Origin: Duganella guangzhouensis
GTDB taxonomy: Bacteria > Pseudomonadota > Gammaproteobacteria > Burkholderiales > Burkholderiaceae_D
Length of the DNA stretch: 64,000 bases
Assembly (NCBI RefSeq): GCF_009674535.1
Contig: NZ_WKJK01000013.1
Coordinates: forward strand, 62,001 to 126,000
Reading direction: 5' to 3'
The first letter of the stretch is position 1. The number at the start of each line of letters is the position of its first letter. Positions 27,665-36,814 of this stretch are shown piece by piece. The translations under genes were made by a program, and so were the position numbers. The notes under the pieces are model-generated. The model saw only the letters and a list, made by a program, of their open reading frames with translations, was not told the DNA's origin and made no database searches.

Positions 27665-28432
27665 TTAATGGCGCACTCCCTGGGCCAGCGCCAGCTTTTT
27701 GTAGGCGGGGCTGTTGCGGGCCTGCTCCACCGCGTTCCAGATGCGCGCCGCCAGTTGCGGCTTCGAGGCCACTAGCGCGTGCGACAGGATCAGGAAGTAC
27801 GGCTTTTCGATGATGGGGATCGGCAGTTGCTCCAGCTGCGGCGCCAGCGGACCGCGCATCAAGCCGGCGGCGTCGCTGCCCCCCACCGCCGCTGCCGCCA
27901 GCCGTCCGGCGATCAGCTTGCGCGCCAGTTCATCGGCGCGCTGGCTGCCCTCGTCCACCTCCAGGTTCTGCGCGCGCAGCACATCGCCCACCGAATAACC
28001 GAGCTGGAAGCCGATCGCGCCATCCAGATTGCTGAAATGCTTTCCGTCCCATGCCACTTTGCTGCCTTTGCGGCGCAGGACCACATAGGTGTCGGTGTGC
28101 ATGCGCTTGGCGGCGTCCGGGGTGTCGCCACCGGGGTATTCACCCAGCTCGCGCCGGTCCGGCTTGTAGCTGACCGCGAACGCGCCATCGACCGCGTTCG
28201 CCTTCAGCTGCGCCAGACAACGCTTCCATGGGATGCTTTGGAAATCGAAATGGATGTCGAGCCGCTGCTCGACCATCTTCAGCAGCTCGAAATTGAGGCC
28301 GCCGTTTTGCTCGGTGCGCCAGGGCCGTACATCTTGCGACTCGAAGCACAAGGTCACGGTCTCGCGCCCGAAGGCCGGTAGCGACAGGACTAGCAACATG
28401 CAAGTGCAATAGCGAAGAATCCTGTCGTACAT
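27665..28432 (-). CDS. Periplasmic substrate-binding protein (SBP_bac_3-like)
   Basis: 255 residues with a signal peptide (cleavage near LPAFG). It is a type-3 extracellular solute-binding domain: VTLCFESQDVRPW, GGLNFELLKMVEQRLDIHF, VDGAFAVSYKPDRR, AIGFQLGYSVGDVL. There is no ABC permease or ATPase nearby. Instead it precedes the hybrid kinase by 40 bases, so it is more likely a sensory ligand binder for that kinase than an uptake component. It begins 12 bases after the ppx stop, so it may share the ppx transcript. Confidence 0.8.
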   Translation of the reverse strand: MYDRILRYCTCMLLVLSLPAFGRETVTLCFESQDVRPWRTEQNGGLNFELLKMVEQRLDIHFDFQSIPWKRCLAQLKANAVDGAFAVSYKPDRRELGEYPGGDTPDAAKRMHTDTYVVLRRKGSKVAWDGKHFSNLDGAIGFQLGYSVGDVLRAQNLEVDEGSQRADELARKLIAGRLAAAAVGGSDAAGLMRGPLAPQLEQLPIPIIEKPYFLILSHALVASKPQLAARIWNAVEQARNSPAYKKLALAQGVRH

Positions 28433-28444
28433 GGCGGGTGCCTT

Positions 28445-29896
28445 TTAGCTGGTGCGGATGCTGAAGTCTACACCCACCTCATCCCACTGCTCCTGCTCCT
28501 TCTCCAGCCAGTAGGATAGGGTGGGATGCTCGGCCACCCACTCGCGCCGGATCTCCAGCTCGATGCGGCTCTTGTAGCGCAGTTTGATCTGCGTGAAGTC
28601 GATATCTATGCGCGAGTGCATGAACAGCACCGCCAGCCGCAGCGCCACGATGGCCTTGGCGAAATCCGGCTCGCCCAGCACCTCCACCACCTTGCGCAGA
28701 TTGCCTTTGTGGCCGAGGATCAGACAGCTCATGGTGCGTTGCTCGCGCGCCGTGAAGCCCGGCAGGTCGGCGTTTTCGATCATGTAGGCGGCGTGCTTGT
28801 GATAGCCGGTGTGCGACACCACCATGCCCATCTCGTGCAGCAGCGCGCTCCAGTACAGATGACGCGTGTACAGGTCCGCGCTCGGCTTGGTCTGGCCGTA
28901 CAGCGCCAGCGCGTCGTTGGCCACGCGGTGGGCGCGGCGCTCGTCGACATGGAAGCGCTGCACGCAGGTCAGCACCGATTGTTCGCGGCGGTCACGCTTG
29001 GTGGAGCGCAGGTGCAAGTCCCACATCACGCCCATGCGCAGGCCGGCCTCGATCGGCTGCACCACCGGGATATCCAGCTCGCGCACCAGGCCAATCAAAA
29101 TCGCCAGGCCACCGATGATGGTGCTGGCGCGGTCCGCCTTCAGGCCCGCCATGTCGATCTTGCTGACATGGCCGAATTCGATGAAGCGCTGCTTCAGCAG
29201 CTCCAGCGACTCGGCGTTGACTTCGCGTCCCAGCCCGTTCTTGATGATGATGTCAGCGATAGTGCGCGCGGTGCCGGACGAACCATAGCACTGCTTCCAG
29301 AACTGCGGATGGTACGGCGGTGCCGCATCCTCGAAATGGCTGCGCGCCGACAGGATGGCGGCTTCAAACGACGCCCCGTCCACCAGCCCGCCGATGAAGA
29401 ACGACAGGCTTTGCTTGACCGTGCCGACGCTGAACGATTCGACTTTTTCGATCTCCTGCCCGCGTCCCAGTATCAGTTCAGTGGAGCCGCCGCCGATGTC
29501 GATCACCAGCCGGCGTTCACCCGGCAGGCCGACCGCGTTGGCCACCCCCATATAGATCAGGCGCCCCTCCTCCTCGCCGGAGATGATCTCGATCGGATAG
29601 CCGATCGCCTGCTCTGCCTCGGGCAGGAATGCGGCCGAATTGCGCGCCACCCGCATCGCCGACGTGGCCACCACCCGCACCGCATCCAGCTTGTAAGCCG
29701 CCAGCACGGTGCGGAAATTCTTCAGGCAGTTGAGCGCCGCCTGTTTGGCGGCCGGCGTCAGATTACCGTCCTTGTCCAGCCCAGCGGCCAGGCGTATCGG
29801 TTCGCGCACGCTTTTCAGGACGCGGATGGCCTCTCCATCATGCTTGCCGATGTGGAGACGAAAACTGTTGGACCCTAGGTCGACTGCTGCGTACAT
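28445..29896 (-). CDS. ppx: Exopolyphosphatase (Ppx/GppA family)
   Basis: 483 residues. The sugar-kinase/Hsp70-like phosphatase core is clear: AAVDLGSNSFRLHIG at the N-terminus, VVATSAMRVARN, ISGEEEGRLIYMGV and VIDIGGGSTELILGRG. A C-terminal HD-like helical part follows (LHEMGMVVSHTGYHKHAAY). The enzyme releases phosphate from polyphosphate ends or hydrolyses pppGpp. Family members of this length with the HD-like extension are usually called exopolyphosphatase. The gene is followed closely by the binding protein, kinase and regulator genes. Confidence 0.88.
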   Translation of the reverse strand: MYAAVDLGSNSFRLHIGKHDGEAIRVLKSVREPIRLAAGLDKDGNLTPAAKQAALNCLKNFRTVLAAYKLDAVRVVATSAMRVARNSAAFLPEAEQAIGYPIEIISGEEEGRLIYMGVANAVGLPGERRLVIDIGGGSTELILGRGQEIEKVESFSVGTVKQSLSFFIGGLVDGASFEAAILSARSHFEDAAPPYHPQFWKQCYGSSGTARTIADIIIKNGLGREVNAESLELLKQRFIEFGHVSKIDMAGLKADRASTIIGGLAILIGLVRELDIPVVQPIEAGLRMGVMWDLHLRSTKRDRREQSVLTCVQRFHVDERRAHRVANDALALYGQTKPSADLYTRHLYWSALLHEMGMVVSHTGYHKHAAYMIENADLPGFTAREQRTMSCLILGHKGNLRKVVEVLGEPDFAKAIVALRLAVLFMHSRIDIDFTQIKLRYKSRIELEIRREWVAEHPTLSYWLEKEQEQWDEVGVDFSIRTS

Positions 29897-29955
29897 ATAT
29901 GATTGAAATTAAACTAAACGATTTACACTATTATATGCACGATAAGCCCAGTTTG

Positions 29956-31101
29956 TTACAGCTTCATGACTTCAGAGGTATCTAATTGGGGGGAATGCAG
30001 CGCTTCGTCGGCGCGCTTGAACAGACTGACGGTGCTGTCCTCGGCGCGGATGGTGGTCACGCCCAGGCTGGCCGTCATGTTGATAATGGCCTTTTCCGCC
30101 TTGACCGGCAGCGCCGCCACCGCGTTGCGGATGCGCTCCGCCACCATTTCGGCATCTTCCTGCGAGGTGCGCGGCAGCAGAATCGCGAATTCGGCGCCGC
30201 CCAGGCGGCCCATCTGATCGGAATCGCGTAGTTGTTTTTTGCAGACGCCGACCATGGCTTTCAACACCATGTCGCCGGCCGGATGGCCATAGTTGTCGTT
30301 GACGCGCTTGAACTGGTCCAGATTCAGCACGATCAGCGCGGTCGGCGTGCCGGGGCGGCGCGCCAGCGCGATCCACGGCGTCAGCGCCTGATAGAAGCCG
30401 CGCCGGTTCGGCACATCGGTCAACGCGTCCACCACCTCCAGCCGCGCCAACTCACCCTGTTCGCGCTGACGCGCCAACAGCAGGTAGCCGAAGGCACTGC
30501 TCACCATCATCCAGTACAGCGCGCCCATGCCGAGCGCCTGCATCGCCAGCGGATTGATCCAGCTGACGCCCTCCGGCAGCAGCGAACCCAGTCCGCGCGC
30601 CAGCACCGCCAGCACGCACACCAGCGTCGCCAGCACCAGATAGCGCCGCAGCGCGCTGGCGTGACGCCAGCCGCGTCCCAGCGCGGCGGCGCCGGCCAGG
30701 AAAAACAGGCTGCTGGCCACGGCGCCAATCGCGATGCGGCCGCCGGCCGGCACTTGCAACAGCCAGGCGCCGGCGTACAGGCCGACCGCCGCGCCCAGCG
30801 CCGGCAGCAAATGGCTGCGCCAGACGCGGCGCCCGGCCTGCTCCCATAGCGCGGACGCGTCCAGCGCAAAGCCGGCAAACAGCACCGCGTTGGCAAAGGG
30901 GATGGTCAGGAAATCGGGCAGAACGCCACGGAAGTACAACAAGGTCCAGGCCAGCGCCTGGCACTGCTTGGCCCACGCCCAGGTGGCGTGGCTGCGCGCG
31001 GCCTGGCCGGCACGGCGCGCGTCCTGCTCAAAAAAGAACAGCGCTGCGCACAGGCTCAAATTGCCCAATGCCAGCGCCAACAACAAGGTTTTTATATCCA
31101 T
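29956..31101 (-). CDS. Membrane diguanylate cyclase-like protein with GGAEF site
   Basis: 381 residues from the ATG at 31101 (MDIKTLLLAL). About six or seven membrane helices fill residues 1-210. The C-terminal GGDEF domain has DALTDVPNRRGFYQAL and LNLDQFKRVNDNYGH. At the signature position (301-305) it reads GGAEF: the third residue, normally Asp or Glu and needed for metal and catalysis in studied cyclases, is Ala. It may be inactive or act as a GTP or c-di-GMP sensor. It starts 15 bases after a small unknown gene on the same strand and precedes ppx. Confidence 0.85.
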   Translation of the reverse strand: MDIKTLLLALALGNLSLCAALFFFEQDARRAGQAARSHATWAWAKQCQALAWTLLYFRGVLPDFLTIPFANAVLFAGFALDASALWEQAGRRVWRSHLLPALGAAVGLYAGAWLLQVPAGGRIAIGAVASSLFFLAGAAALGRGWRHASALRRYLVLATLVCVLAVLARGLGSLLPEGVSWINPLAMQALGMGALYWMMVSSAFGYLLLARQREQGELARLEVVDALTDVPNRRGFYQALTPWIALARRPGTPTALIVLNLDQFKRVNDNYGHPAGDMVLKAMVGVCKKQLRDSDQMGRLGGAEFAILLPRTSQEDAEMVAERIRNAVAALPVKAEKAIINMTASLGVTTIRAEDSTVSLFKRADEALHSPQLDTSEVMKL

Positions 31102-31115
31102 GACCGCAGCCGGGG

Positions 31116-31391
31116 TCAGACCTCGTGCTCGACGTTGCTGCTGCCGTCGCCCATCTTGCTGGCCCATGCCTGCACAAAGAAGGCTTTTTCCTCTTCGGTC
31201 GGGGTGTCGTGCCAGAACACGATCAGCGTCCCCTTGTGATCGTGCAACTGGCTGACTTTTTCAATGAAGCTCTGCTTGCCGGCCAAATCGGCCAGCGCCG
31301 CCACGTAGCCGTAGACGCGGGTCAGGCGCTCCAGGCGGTCCGGCTCGGTGAAGCTGTTGGTGGCGGTAAGCGTAGGGTGGTCTAAAAACAT
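31116..31391 (-). CDS. Small protein of unknown function
   Basis: 91 residues, acidic, no signal or membrane segment: DRLERLTRVYGYVAALADLA, then KVSQLHDHKGTLIVFWHDTP and EEEKAFFVQAWASKMGDG. The pattern of helices and one central strand looks like a genuine protein, and the codon use matches the chromosome. It stands directly before the GGAEF cyclase gene (14-base gap) and divergent from the methyltransferase-like gene. It is possibly a partner of the cyclase. Family not recognised. Confidence 0.7.
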   Translation of the reverse strand: MFLDHPTLTATNSFTEPDRLERLTRVYGYVAALADLAGKQSFIEKVSQLHDHKGTLIVFWHDTPTEEEKAFFVQAWASKMGDGSSNVEHEV

Positions 31392-31483
31392 CGTCTCTCT
31401 CTCCGTTGGGGCCGCCAGAGGGGCTGGCCGGTGCTAACGCCATGCTACTATGATTCCCTACGTAAATCCAGAATACAACAAAC

Positions 31484-32236
31484 TTGGACCAGCCCACGCC
31501 GCCCCTGAAACGCCCGCAAGTCCGCACCCTGGGCGACAAACGCCTGCTGGAATTCACGCCCGGCATGGTGCAAAGCGAAATGCGCCTGTCACGCCCGGAC
31601 CAGCTGGTGCTTAGCTACAACCGCGCGATGATGTGTTTTGTGCTGTTCCATCCGCAGCCCGAGCACATCGTCATGGTCGGCCTGGGCGGCGGCTCGCTGG
31701 CCAAGTTCTGTTACCGCTACCTGCCGCACAGCCGCATCACCGTGCTGGAACTGGACCCGGAGGTGATCGCGCTGCGCGAGCAGTTTGCGATCCCGCCCGA
31801 CAACGCCCGCTTCCGTGTCATCCAGGCCGACGCCGCCAGCCACATGGCCAGCCTGGCCGGCAGCGCCGACGTGCTGCTGGTGGACGGCTTCGACGCCAGC
31901 GGCCTGCCGCCCGAGCTGGGCAGCGCCAGCTTTTACGCCGACTGCCACAACGCGCTACGGCCCGGCGGCGTGCTGGTGGCGAACATCTTCAGCTACGATC
32001 CGCACTACCAGGCCATGCGGCAACGGCTGCGCCAGACCTTCGAGCAGCGTGTCTGCGCCTTCCACGGCATCGCCGGCAACAACTGTATTCTGTTCGCGGT
32101 GCGTGGCGGCGGCCGCTCGCCGGCGCTGGCGATGCAGCAAAAAGTGGCGCGCACCGGCGGCCTGGCGCTGCCGCTGCTGAACCGTCTGCTGGCGCACTGG
32201 ATCGTGCTCAAACTGCGCTGGAACGTGGCAAATTGA
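31484..32236 (+). CDS. Spermidine synthase-like methyltransferase-fold protein, TTG start
   Basis: About 250 residues. The Rossmann core of the spermidine synthase family is clear: IVMVGLGGGSLAKFCYRYLP, ITVLELDPEVIALREQF, VIQADAASHMASL and VLLVDGFDASGLPPELGS. It lacks the long N-terminal domain of true polyamine synthases, and its substrate is unknown. There is no in-frame ATG near the expected start. TTG at 31484 is the best candidate, since the next Met is residue 28 and would cut into conserved sequence (RTLGDKRLLEFTPG). It is divergent from the small gene at 31116-31391. Confidence 0.75.
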   Translation: MDQPTPPLKRPQVRTLGDKRLLEFTPGMVQSEMRLSRPDQLVLSYNRAMMCFVLFHPQPEHIVMVGLGGGSLAKFCYRYLPHSRITVLELDPEVIALREQFAIPPDNARFRVIQADAASHMASLAGSADVLLVDGFDASGLPPELGSASFYADCHNALRPGGVLVANIFSYDPHYQAMRQRLRQTFEQRVCAFHGIAGNNCILFAVRGGGRSPALAMQQKVARTGGLALPLLNRLLAHWIVLKLRWNVAN

Positions 32237-32351
32237 CACAGCGGCCGCCGCAAAATCTGTCCCCATGGCACTTTTTGTGACACACTAGCACCATCCTCTG
32301 CGGTCCCTGCCCCTGCCCGCGTCCCAGCTAAATTCCCCTGGAAAGCGTGCC

Positions 32352-35195
32352 ATGTCGTCGCCCCGCCTCTTACCGCGAGTTTCGCTGGCGGCCATACTTA
32401 CCCTGATAACCGGCTTCGCCGTGACCGGGCTATTGTTCGTCGCCGTCAGCGCGCTCGAATACAGCAAGCTGGAATTGAGCTTCCAGCAGCGCGGCCATAT
32501 GCGCACCGCCGCCATCCGGCGCGGCCTGGACGATGCGCTGGAACTGGTCACCACCCTCAACGGCCTGTTCAAGTCGGTGGGCGTGCCCAACCGGGAACAA
32601 TTCGCTGACTTTACCCGGCCACTGCTGGAACGTTATCCGTTTGTGCAAGCTTTCAATTTCCACCGCGTGATGGATGACGAACAGGCGCGCCGCCACCAGG
32701 CCGCGATGCAGGCGCAATATCCCGGCTTCCGGCTGCACGACGCCGGCCAACAGGCGCTGGGTACGCGCCGTCAGCACATCATCGTCGATTATCTGGAGCC
32801 ACTGGAGGGCAACGAAGCCGCGTTCGGCCTGGACGTAGCCTCGCTGCCGCCGATGGCGCGGGCGATTGCCGATGCGGTCGACCACGGCCAGCCGCGCACC
32901 ACACCCCTGATGCGGCTGGAACAGGAACGCGCCATGCAACAGGGCTTTGTGATGATGATCCCGCTCTATCGCGCCGGCGCCGACCTCAGCACGGTGGCGC
33001 AGCGGCGCGCGGCCTGGATCGGCAACACCAGCGCCGTCATCCGCTCCGGCGACCTGATCCAGAAAGTGCTGCTGGCGGCCGACCTGCTGGACGACAGCGA
33101 GCTGCGCTTGCAGGTCTACATCGGCGACAGCATCAGTCCGGCCAACCTGGTCTACAGCCGTGGCCAGCCGGCCGGCGAGGCGCCAGCGCCGCAACCAATG
33201 CAACGCTGGCTGGCGTTCGACTACCGCGAACCCTATGTCCGCACCTTCAGCGCCGCCGGCAAGTCCTGGCATGTGCAGGTAACGCCGCTGCCGCGCCCCT
33301 TCCTGCCCTCCCACCTGGGCTCGCTGTCGACGCTGATCGGCGGCCTGTTGTTCTCGCTGCTGACGGCGGCTTTCGTCAACTCGCTGGCGCGGCGTTCGCT
33401 GCGAGTGCAGCGGCTGGTCGACGAACGCACGCTGGCCCTGAAACGCAGCAACGAGCAGCTGGCCGAGGACGTGGCCGCGCGCAAGCGCACCGAGGAAGCG
33501 CTGCAGGAAAGCGAGCACCGCTTCCGCCGCCTGCTGGCGCTGTCGTCGGACTGGTACTGGGAGCAGGACGCGCAATTCCGCTTCACCAACATCAGCGGCG
33601 GCTTCTTCCACAAGGGCAAACAAGACCCGCAGCGCTTCGTCGGCAAAACCCGCTGGGAATTGCATCCGGAAATGTGGAACAACCGCTGGGGCCGCGAACA
33701 CATGGCCACGCTGGAAGCCCATCTGCCGTTCGCCAATCTCGAATATTCGCTGCCCGGTCTGGACGGCCAGACCCACTGGTTCAGCACCGCCGGCGAACCG
33801 GTGTTCGACCGCGAGGGCAGCTTCACCGGCTATCGCGGCACCGGCACCGAGATCACCGAGCGCAAGCTGGCCGAACAGCGCATTCAGCACATCGCCCACC
33901 ATGACGTGCTGACCGGCCTGCCCAACCGCATGCTGCTGCAGGACCGGCTCAGCCAGGCGGTGGCGCTGGCCAACCGCAGCGGCAACTCGCTGTGGGTCAT
34001 GCTGATCGACCTCGACCGCTTCAAGTTCGTCAACGACAGCATGGGCCACAAGGCTGGCGACCAGTTGCTGAAAACCGTGGCCCATCGGCTGCAGGAAAGC
34101 GTGCGCGACAGCGACACCGTGGCGCGCCTGTCAGGCGATGAATTCGTCGCGGTGCTGACCGAATATCCAGACCAGGCGCTATCGCCGGACGTGGCGCAAC
34201 GCATCATGCAAGCCGTGACCCAGCCGGTGATGTTGGAGGGCAAGGAGTTCTTTGTCACCTGCTCGATCGGGGTCGCGGTGTACGGCTCCGACGGCAGCTC
34301 GGCGCAGCGCCTGATCGAACACGCCGACATCGCCATGTACCGCGCCAAAAAGCTGGGCCGCAACAACACCCAGTTTTACGAGCCGACCATGAACGAGGAA
34401 GCACGCGAACGGCTGCGCATTGAAAGCGCGCTGCGCAACGCGCTGGAGCGGCGCGAATTCGTGCTGCACTACCAGCCGCAAGTGGACTTGCAGAGCGGCC
34501 GCGTGGTCGGCATGGAGGCGCTGCTGCGCTGGCAGCATCCGGAACTGGGCATGGTGGCGCCGCAACGCTTCATCGGCCTGGCCGAGGAAACCGGCATGAT
34601 CGTGGAAATCGGCGCCTGGGTGTTGCGCACCGCCTGCGCCCAGGCGCGGCAGTGGCAGGACGCCGGCCACGGCGCGCTGCGGGTGGCGGTCAACCTGTCA
34701 CCGCGCCAGTTCAGCGAACCGCAGCTGGTCAACGCGATCACCGAGGTGCTGGAGCACACCGGCCTGCCGCCGGCCTGCCTCGACATCGAGCTGACCGAGG
34801 GGCTGTTCATGCACGACGTGACGCAGGCGGTGGAGTTGCTGCACAAGCTGAAGTCGCTGGGACTGGCGCTGTCGATCGACGATTTCGGCACCGGCTATTC
34901 CAGCTTTTCCTACCTGCGCCACTTCCCCATCGACGTGCTGAAGATCGACCGCTCCTTCATCAGCGACATCAACGAGGATGACGAGGCCGCCATCGTGGTG
35001 TCCATCATCGCGCTGGCGCACAACCTCAAGCTGCGCGTGATCGCCGAGGGCGTGGAAACCGAAACCCAGGTCAATTACCTGCGTCGCCACGGCTGCGACG
35101 AAATCCAGGGCTATTACTTCAGCCGGCCGCTGCCGGTTGAGGAATTTGAACAGTTGCTGCGACAGGGACGCGATCTACAGGCGATGCCGGCCTAG
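32352..35195 (+). CDS. CHASE-PAS-GGDEF-EAL c-di-GMP protein
   Basis: 947 residues in the inner membrane. A first membrane helix (~12-33) is followed by a CHASE sensor in the periplasm (AFNFHRVMDDEQARRHQAAM), a second helix (~320-342), PAS (~385-505), GGDEF with SGDEF in place of GGDEF (RLSGDEFVAVL) and EAL with EALLRWQHP, DDFGTGYSSFSYL and AEGVE. The EAL site looks complete. SGDEF cyclases can be active, but activity has to be tested. The 3' end overlaps the convergent SET-domain gene by 77 bases. Confidence 0.9.
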   Translation: MSSPRLLPRVSLAAILTLITGFAVTGLLFVAVSALEYSKLELSFQQRGHMRTAAIRRGLDDALELVTTLNGLFKSVGVPNREQFADFTRPLLERYPFVQAFNFHRVMDDEQARRHQAAMQAQYPGFRLHDAGQQALGTRRQHIIVDYLEPLEGNEAAFGLDVASLPPMARAIADAVDHGQPRTTPLMRLEQERAMQQGFVMMIPLYRAGADLSTVAQRRAAWIGNTSAVIRSGDLIQKVLLAADLLDDSELRLQVYIGDSISPANLVYSRGQPAGEAPAPQPMQRWLAFDYREPYVRTFSAAGKSWHVQVTPLPRPFLPSHLGSLSTLIGGLLFSLLTAAFVNSLARRSLRVQRLVDERTLALKRSNEQLAEDVAARKRTEEALQESEHRFRRLLALSSDWYWEQDAQFRFTNISGGFFHKGKQDPQRFVGKTRWELHPEMWNNRWGREHMATLEAHLPFANLEYSLPGLDGQTHWFSTAGEPVFDREGSFTGYRGTGTEITERKLAEQRIQHIAHHDVLTGLPNRMLLQDRLSQAVALANRSGNSLWVMLIDLDRFKFVNDSMGHKAGDQLLKTVAHRLQESVRDSDTVARLSGDEFVAVLTEYPDQALSPDVAQRIMQAVTQPVMLEGKEFFVTCSIGVAVYGSDGSSAQRLIEHADIAMYRAKKLGRNNTQFYEPTMNEEARERLRIESALRNALERREFVLHYQPQVDLQSGRVVGMEALLRWQHPELGMVAPQRFIGLAEETGMIVEIGAWVLRTACAQARQWQDAGHGALRVAVNLSPRQFSEPQLVNAITEVLEHTGLPPACLDIELTEGLFMHDVTQAVELLHKLKSLGLALSIDDFGTGYSSFSYLRHFPIDVLKIDRSFISDINEDDEAAIVVSIIALAHNLKLRVIAEGVETETQVNYLRRHGCDEIQGYYFSRPLPVEEFEQLLRQGRDLQAMPA

Positions 35196-35694
35196 GCTTG
35201 CGCTTGCGCGGCTTGGGCGCCAGCATGGTGCCGCTGCAATTGACGGCGCCGCAGCGGCAGGCGAATTCCTTCTTGATGGCCGGCGTGTGACGGCCTTCGT
35301 AGATCAGCGGGTAGGAATAATTGAGTTCCTCATCCTTGCTGATATCGTGCAGCGCGTAGATGAAGATGGTGCCGTCCTCTTCCTCGATGGCCTCGCAATT
35401 CGGCTCGCAGGAATGGTTGATGAAGCGCGCCTCGTTGCCCTCGTCGCCGCCATCGACCACATTGCCGTTGGACAGGCTGAAAAAGAAGGTGTGATTGTGC
35501 GGCCCGCCCTGGCGCTCGGCGCGCAGTTGCGCCTCGTCCCAGCCGATTTCGCGGCCGGCGTACTGGATGATGCGTTCACCTGGTTGAATGTCGCGCTGGG
35601 CGAACACGCCGTTACCGTGCACCGACGAGCGTTCGACGCGGTAAGCGGGCGTAAGGGCTGGAACTGACTCTGGCTGAAGGCTGTCGCTGGGCAT
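35119..35694 (-). CDS. SET-domain protein (lysine methyltransferase-like)
   Basis: 191 residues. SET motifs are present: VHGNGVFAQRDIQPGERIIQ, EARFINHSCEPNCEAIEE (the AdoMet-binding NHSCxPN), DEELNYSYPLIYEGR and a post-SET CRCGAVNCSGTM that may bind zinc. The Pro/Lys-rich ends are disordered. SET proteins are mainly eukaryotic but occur in some bacteria, where targets are largely unknown. The histone-like protein of this genome is one imaginable substrate; that is speculation. The 3' end overlaps the c-di-GMP gene on the other strand by 77 bases. Confidence 0.87.
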   Translation of the reverse strand: MPSDSLQPESVPALTPAYRVERSSVHGNGVFAQRDIQPGERIIQYAGREIGWDEAQLRAERQGGPHNHTFFFSLSNGNVVDGGDEGNEARFINHSCEPNCEAIEEEDGTIFIYALHDISKDEELNYSYPLIYEGRHTPAIKKEFACRCGAVNCSGTMLAPKPRKRKPRPASPVDRVPVAATVQIPQPAAAG

Positions 35695-35812
35695 GGTAAT
35701 CAGAGTGATCGAAGATCATTCGATTAAACCACAGCGCTTGCGCGGATTCAAATGGATTTACGATACTGATTGCGTGCATAATCCGGCCTCGCTAAAAAAT
35801 GAGGAATGGATT

Positions 35813-36814
35813 GTGGATACACGTAAGGCTCTGGACGGTCGCGCCGTCGCCATCATGCTGTTGCTGTGCCTGATATGGAGCTTGCAGCAAATCGGCCTCA
35901 AGGCCACCGCGCAGGATGTCACGCCTATCCTGCAAATCGCGCTACGCTCCGGCGCTGCCGCCGTGCTGGTTGGCCTGCTGATGCTGAGCCGGCGCGAAAA
36001 TTTTGCCGCCGTGCCAGGCGCCTGGCGCCCCGGCCTGCTGGCTGGCTTGCTGTTCGCGCTGGAATACCTGTTGCTGGGCGCCGGCCTGCTGCATACCAGC
36101 GCCGGCCACGCCGTGGTGTTCCTCTACACCGGCCCGCTGTTTGCCGCGCTCGGCCTGCATCTGAAACTGCCATCGGAACGGCTGGCGCCGCTGCAATGGC
36201 TTGGCATCGGGCTGGCGTTTGCCGGCGTGGCCACCGCGTTCGCACTGCATCCCGGCAGCGACAGCGGCAGCGGCAGCGGCAGCGGCGGCGCCGGCTCGAC
36301 CCTGCTGGGCGACGCGCTGTGCCTGGCGGCCGGCATCGCCTGGGGCGCCACCACGGTGGTGATCCGCAGTTCCGCGCTGGCCCGCTGCACGCCCACGCAA
36401 ACGCTGCTGTATCAACTGGTCGGCGCCGGCCTGCTGCTGTTGCTGGCGGCGCTGGCCGTCGGCGGCGCCCACTTCGCGCCGACGCCGCTGGCGCTGGCCA
36501 ATCTGCTGTTCCAGACCATCGTGGTGTCGTTCATCTCGCTGCTGGCCTGGTTCTGGCTGCTGCGCCATTACCTGGCCTCGCCGTTGGGCGCGTTCTCCTT
36601 TATGACGCCGCTGTTCGGCGTGATGCTGGGCGCCCTGCTGCTGGGTGAACACATCAACGCCGGCTTCCTGATCGGCGCCGCGCTGGTGTTGGCCGGCATC
36701 CTGCTGGTCAGCGGCCACGCCATGCTGGCACGTCTGCTGAAGCCCGGCGCTAGCCGCCCGTCATCAACTGCCGCATGTGCGGGCAGCGCCCCTCAGCCGC
36801 CAGACCGTCGATAA
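35813..36814 (+). CDS. EamA/DMT-family transporter, GTG start
   Basis: 333 residues. The frame is open from 35693, but the protein proper begins at the GTG at 35813, which has GAGGAA six bases before it. Ten hydrophobic helices form two EamA repeats (MLLLCLIWSLQQIGLKA, LCLAAGIAWGATTVVIRSS). A Ser/Gly run (SGSGSGSGGAGS) links the halves. The exported metabolite is unknown. The 3' end overlaps the convergent PaiB-like gene by 65 bases. Confidence 0.83.
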   Translation: MDTRKALDGRAVAIMLLLCLIWSLQQIGLKATAQDVTPILQIALRSGAAAVLVGLLMLSRRENFAAVPGAWRPGLLAGLLFALEYLLLGAGLLHTSAGHAVVFLYTGPLFAALGLHLKLPSERLAPLQWLGIGLAFAGVATAFALHPGSDSGSGSGSGGAGSTLLGDALCLAAGIAWGATTVVIRSSALARCTPTQTLLYQLVGAGLLLLLAALAVGGAHFAPTPLALANLLFQTIVVSFISLLAWFWLLRHYLASPLGAFSFMTPLFGVMLGALLLGEHINAGFLIGAALVLAGILLVSGHAMLARLLKPGASRPSSTAACAGSAPQPPDRR

